A stretch of DNA of 64,000 nt from JBFAPK01 sp040676675 (lineage in GTDB: Bacteria; Actinomycetota; Actinomycetes; Mycobacteriales; Micromonosporaceae), in assembly GCF_040676675.1 (NCBI RefSeq), contig NZ_JBFAPK010000001.1:372001-436000 (forward strand). Direction: 5' to 3'. Under the pieces are notes generated by a model. It was not told the DNA's origin and ran no database searches. It saw nothing but the letters and a program-made list of their open reading frames with translations. The position numbers were made by a program, and so were the translations under genes. Positions 61,202 to 64,000 of the stretch are shown here, piece by piece; the first letter of the stretch is position 1; each line of letters starts with the position of its first letter.

Positions 61202-61290
61202 GCGCTGCACTCCCCCTGTGCGATGCTTCTGGGCTTTCAAGGAGAAACCAGGTCAAACTGCTCCTGGCGCCGCCTCAAGGATAGCGCGAC

Positions 61291-61315
61291 GGCCGGCGAG
61301 CAGTCCTCGCCGGCC
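61291..61315 (-). terminator. terminator of the acyl-CoA dehydrogenase gene
   Basis: GGCCGGCGAG (61291-61300) pairs exactly with CTCGCCGGCC (61306-61315) around a 5-base loop, 27 bp past the dehydrogenase stop on the minus strand. Confidence 0.75.
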
Positions 61316-61341
61316 GCGCTACGACCGTGGTACGGCAGCGG

Positions 61342-63198
61342 TCAGAACGCTTCCTCCGGCAGGTCCATCACGTCGAGGGTGGTCGACTCGATGATCCGGC
61401 GGTCCGCGCCGATGCGGGGCAGCACCTCACGGGCGAAGAACCGCGCCGCGGCCACCTTGCCCTCGTAGAACGACTTGTCGCTGGCCGAGACCTCGCCGGC
61501 CAGCGCGCCCAGCGCCACCTCGGCCTGCCGCTGCAGCAGCCAGCCGACCATCAGGTCACCCACCGCCAGCAGCAACCGCCGGCTACTGAGACCGACCTTG
61601 TAGACCGCGCGCGGCTCGCCGGCCTGCACCTCGGCGAGCCAGCCGGTCATGGTGCCGACGATGGTCTGCACCTCGGCCAGCGCCTTGCCGAGCGCGACGC
61701 GCTCCTCCTTGAGCTGGCCGTTGCCGCCCTCGGCCGCCAGGAATGCCTGGATCTCGGTGGCCACCGTGAGCAGCGCCTTGCCGCCGTCCTTGACGATCTT
61801 CCGGAAGAAGAGGTCGAGGCTCTGGATCGCGGTCGTGCCCTCGTACAGAGTGTCGATCTTCGAGTCGCGGACGTACTGCTCCAGCGGGTAGTCCTGGAGG
61901 AAGCCGGAGCCGCCGTACGTCTGGAGCGACTCGTGGCCGAGCAGTTCGTACGCCCGCTCCGAGCCGCACCCCTTGACCAGGGGCAGGAGGAGGTCGTTGA
62001 CCCGCTTGGCGAGCTTGACCGCCTTCTCGTCCCCGGCCGCCGTGGCCAGGTTGACCCGGTCCTGCCAGCTCGCCGTGTAGCAGACCAGCGCCCGCAGCCC
62101 CTCGGCGTACGACTTCTGCAGCATCAGCGAACGGCGTACGTCCGGGTGGTGGGTGATGGTGACCCGGGGAGCCGTACGGTCGCCGGAGGCGAGGAGGTCG
62201 GCGCCCTGCACCCGGTTCTTGGCGTACTCCAGCGCGTTCAGGTAACCGCTGGAGAGGGTGGCGATCGCCTTGGTGCCGACCATCATCCGGGCGTACTCGA
62301 TGATCAGGAACATCTGCCGGATGCCGTCGTGCACGTCGCCCATCAGCCAGCCCTTCGCCGGCACCCCGTGCTCGCCGAAGGTCAGCTCGCACGTGTTGGA
62401 GACCTTGAGCCCCATCTTGTGCTCGACGTTGGTGGCGAAGACGCCGTTGCGCTCGCCCAGCTCGCCGGTCTCCTCGTCGAAGTGGAACTTCGGCACGATG
62501 AAGAGCGACAGGCCCTTGGTGCCCGGGCCGCCGGCACCCTCCACGCCGACCGGCCGGGCCAGTACGTAGTGGACGATGTTCTCGGTCAGGTCGTGCTCGC
62601 CCGAGGTGATGAACCGCTTGACGCCCTCGATGTGCCAGGAGCCGTCGGGCTGCGGGACGGCCCGGGTACGGCCGGCGCCGACGTCGGAGCCGGCGTCCGG
62701 CTCGGTCAGCACCATCGAGGAGCCCCACTGCTTCTCGACGAAGAGCTTCGCCCACTTCTTCTGCCGCTCGGTCCCCTCGCGGTACAGCGTGGTGGCGAAG
62801 GACGGCCCGGAGGCGTACATCCAGATCGGGGCGTTCGAGCCGAGCACCAGCTCGGCGAGGGACCACCAGAGCGCGCGGGGGGCGTTCGTACCGTCGAGGT
62901 CGGCGGGGAGGTCCAGCCGCCAGAACTCCGACTCCATGAAGGTGCGGTACGACTTCTTGAACGACTCCGGCAGCGGCGCGCTGTGCGTGGCCGGGTCGAA
63001 GACCGGGGGATTACGGTCGCCGTCGGTGTAACTCGGGGCGAGCACCTCGTGGGCCAGCCGGTCCACCTCGGCGAGGATGCTCCGGGCCGTGTCGGCGTCG
63101 ATCTCGGTGTACGGCTCCTGGCCGAACGTCCGGTCCGCACCGAACACCTCGAAGAGGTTGAACTCCAGGTCCCGAAGGTTGCTCTTGTAGTGGGTCAT
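61342..63198 (-). CDS. acyl-CoA dehydrogenase with C-terminal extension (FadE5-like)
   Basis: 618 residues, about 230 longer than a classical acyl-CoA dehydrogenase. An N-terminal extra helical domain is followed by the ACAD core (VLTEPDAGSDVG, KRFITSGEHDL, then YGGSGFLQDYPLEQYVRD). The catalytic base Glu is in LYEGTTAIQSLD. A C-terminal AcdH domain completes it. FAD-dependent alpha,beta-dehydrogenation of fatty acyl-CoA, with broad chain length in the FadE5 group. A doubled operator overlaps its promoter (63227-63275), so it is probably controlled by a fatty-acid-responsive TetR regulator encoded elsewhere. Confidence 0.94.
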   Translation of the reverse strand: MTHYKSNLRDLEFNLFEVFGADRTFGQEPYTEIDADTARSILAEVDRLAHEVLAPSYTDGDRNPPVFDPATHSAPLPESFKKSYRTFMESEFWRLDLPADLDGTNAPRALWWSLAELVLGSNAPIWMYASGPSFATTLYREGTERQKKWAKLFVEKQWGSSMVLTEPDAGSDVGAGRTRAVPQPDGSWHIEGVKRFITSGEHDLTENIVHYVLARPVGVEGAGGPGTKGLSLFIVPKFHFDEETGELGERNGVFATNVEHKMGLKVSNTCELTFGEHGVPAKGWLMGDVHDGIRQMFLIIEYARMMVGTKAIATLSSGYLNALEYAKNRVQGADLLASGDRTAPRVTITHHPDVRRSLMLQKSYAEGLRALVCYTASWQDRVNLATAAGDEKAVKLAKRVNDLLLPLVKGCGSERAYELLGHESLQTYGGSGFLQDYPLEQYVRDSKIDTLYEGTTAIQSLDLFFRKIVKDGGKALLTVATEIQAFLAAEGGNGQLKEERVALGKALAEVQTIVGTMTGWLAEVQAGEPRAVYKVGLSSRRLLLAVGDLMVGWLLQRQAEVALGALAGEVSASDKSFYEGKVAAARFFAREVLPRIGADRRIIESTTLDVMDLPEEAF

Positions 63199-63226
63199 GT
63201 TGCTGGCCCCCGCTTCCGGACACGCG

Positions 63227-63275
63227 TTACCGATCAGTAACCCCCACCATATTACTGGCCGGTAGCTAAGGACAA
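63227..63275 (-). promoter_or_regulatory. acyl-CoA dehydrogenase promoter with two TTAC-type palindromes
   Basis: On the minus strand TTGTCC (63270-63275) and TATGGT (63246-63251) form a -35/-10 pair with an 18-bp spacer. Palindrome TTACTGGCCGGTAG (63252-63265) fills the spacer, and TTACCGATCAGTAA (63227-63240) lies just downstream of the -10, 25 bp away. Both fit TTACYG--CRGTAA. This is a classic repressor layout. Confidence 0.7.
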
Positions 63276-63341
63276 GTTAACGGCCGAGGTGACGCGCGTT
63301 ACACGAGCGCTCGTCCCGCCCGGCGCCCGGAGACGCCGCGC

Positions 63342-64000
63342 TCAGCCGTCGGCGGCGCCGACCTCCCAGCTCGGTACCGCCGTGCTGGCCGCACGCTGGC
63401 CCGAATACTCCAGCAGTACCAGCGCGATATCGTCGTCGAGCCGGCCGTGCACCCACTCGATCAGCGCGCTCTCCAGCGAGGCGAGGCCGTCCGCGACCGT
63501 ACCGTGCCCCAGCAGTCGCCACGCCCGGTCCACCGTCGGGAAGAACTCGCCGTCCCGGCGCGCCTCACCCAGGCCGTCCGTGAACAGCAGCAGCCGGTCG
63601 CCGGGCTCCAGCCGTTCGACCCGTGGCTGCACCACCGGCATGAAGCCCAGCGGCGGCGCCGGGGCCGGGGGCTCCAGTGTGATCACCCGTCCCCGGCGCA
63701 GCAGCAGCGGTGCCGGATGGCCACAGTTGACGATCGTCAGGGTGCCGCCCCGCTCCTCGACCAGCGCGGCGGTGACGAAGTCCTCGTCGCCCACGCTGCG
63801 GGCCACCGCCCGGTCCAGGTCGGTGACGATCGCGCGCAGGTCGGCGCGCTCGTACGCGACGTGCCGGTACGAGCCGAGGACGATGCTGGCGAGCCGGACC
63901 GCGTCCAGCCCCTTGCCCCGTACGTCACCGATCAGGATCCGCACGCCGTACGGGGTGTCGATGGCCTCGTACAGGTCACCGCCGATGTCGGCGGCGGCGG
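63342..64000 (-). CDS. PP2C-type (SpoIIE) serine/threonine phosphatase, 5' part beyond the window
   Basis: The last 219 codons are visible and the frame is still open at 64000. The SpoIIE phosphatase core is present: DIGGDLYEAI at the window edge, GDVRGKGLDAVRLA with the metal-binding Asp, TALVEERGGTLTIVNCGHPA, LLLFTDGLGEAR and DDIALVLLEYSG near the end. Such phosphatases act on anti-sigma-factor antagonists in partner-switching. The N-terminal part, which would carry sensor domains, is outside the window. The stop is at 63342. Confidence 0.9.
   Translation of the reverse strand, partial: AAADIGGDLYEAIDTPYGVRILIGDVRGKGLDAVRLASIVLGSYRHVAYERADLRAIVTDLDRAVARSVGDEDFVTAALVEERGGTLTIVNCGHPAPLLLRRGRVITLEPPAPAPPLGFMPVVQPRVERLEPGDRLLLFTDGLGEARRDGEFFPTVDRAWRLLGHGTVADGLASLESALIEWVHGRLDDDIALVLLEYSGQRAASTAVPSWEVGAADG

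Overview
The window is high-GC actinobacterial chromosome, most likely from the family Micromonosporaceae (Micromonospora or a close relative). The grounds are strongly G/C-biased third codon positions, many GTG starts, short ATGA or TGATG gene overlaps, frequent GTAC tetramers, hairpin terminators without T tracts, an HspR/HAIR-controlled chaperone set, SigE-family sigma factors and DUF6458-type small membrane proteins. No rRNA, tRNA, CRISPR array, transposase or prophage was seen.

Layout. 1-3.4 kb: a small four-helix membrane protein, a small acidic protein, an LCP membrane protein coupled to a SigE-family sigma factor, and a TetR regulator. 3.4-9.5 kb: an alpha/beta hydrolase divergent from the TetR gene, the Hen1-Pnkp RNA repair pair, and a DedA protein. 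10.1-17.7 kb (minus strand): ArsR regulator, pyrE, SDR oxidoreductase, two related four-helix membrane proteins, a DUF2617 protein, a small unknown protein and clpB with a HAIR operator. 17.9-23.3 kb: a BNR-repeat lipoprotein, a KhtTU-like K+/H+ antiporter pair, and an SDR divergent from a PadR regulator with two ATGT-N8-ACAT boxes. 23.3-28.1 kb: the dnaK-grpE-dnaJ-hspR operon, again with a HAIR site. 28.2-31.8 kb: two overlapping dynamin/YfjP-like GTPases. 32.0-39.5 kb: a tightly overlapping five-gene block (SWIM-like zinc protein, 500-residue unknown, vWA protein, MoxR AAA+ ATPase, DUF5682 protein). This resembles the uncharacterised enterobacterial yehL/yehM/yehP/yehQ set and is the strongest candidate for an undescribed system. 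It ends in tandem repeats that run into a perfect 15-bp terminator stem. 39.7-44.2 kb: two unknown proteins (one TPR-like), then an NAD-kinase-like protein and an SPFH protein divergent from a Nudix/NrtR-type regulator. 44.3-49.3 kb: a proline-rich membrane-anchored protein and a 2-oxoacid dehydrogenase operon (E1 alpha, E1 beta, E2). 49.5-57.2 kb: a 45-residue basic peptide, an LppU-like protein, an MFS transporter, an NHLRC2-like protein, PxpA and TrhA/hemolysin III. 57.3-61.2 kb: two DUF6458 paralogues bracketing SixA, a RibD-domain reductase, a methyltransferase and an AraC regulator, part of it lower in GC. 61.3-64 kb: an acyl-CoA dehydrogenase behind a doubled operator, and the 3' part of a SpoIIE-type PP2C phosphatase that runs off the window.

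Most of the window is housekeeping and stress biology: protein quality control, RNA repair, redox and fatty-acid metabolism. Several local regulators sit beside recognisable operators. Product names come from reading motifs by eye; no database search was run.
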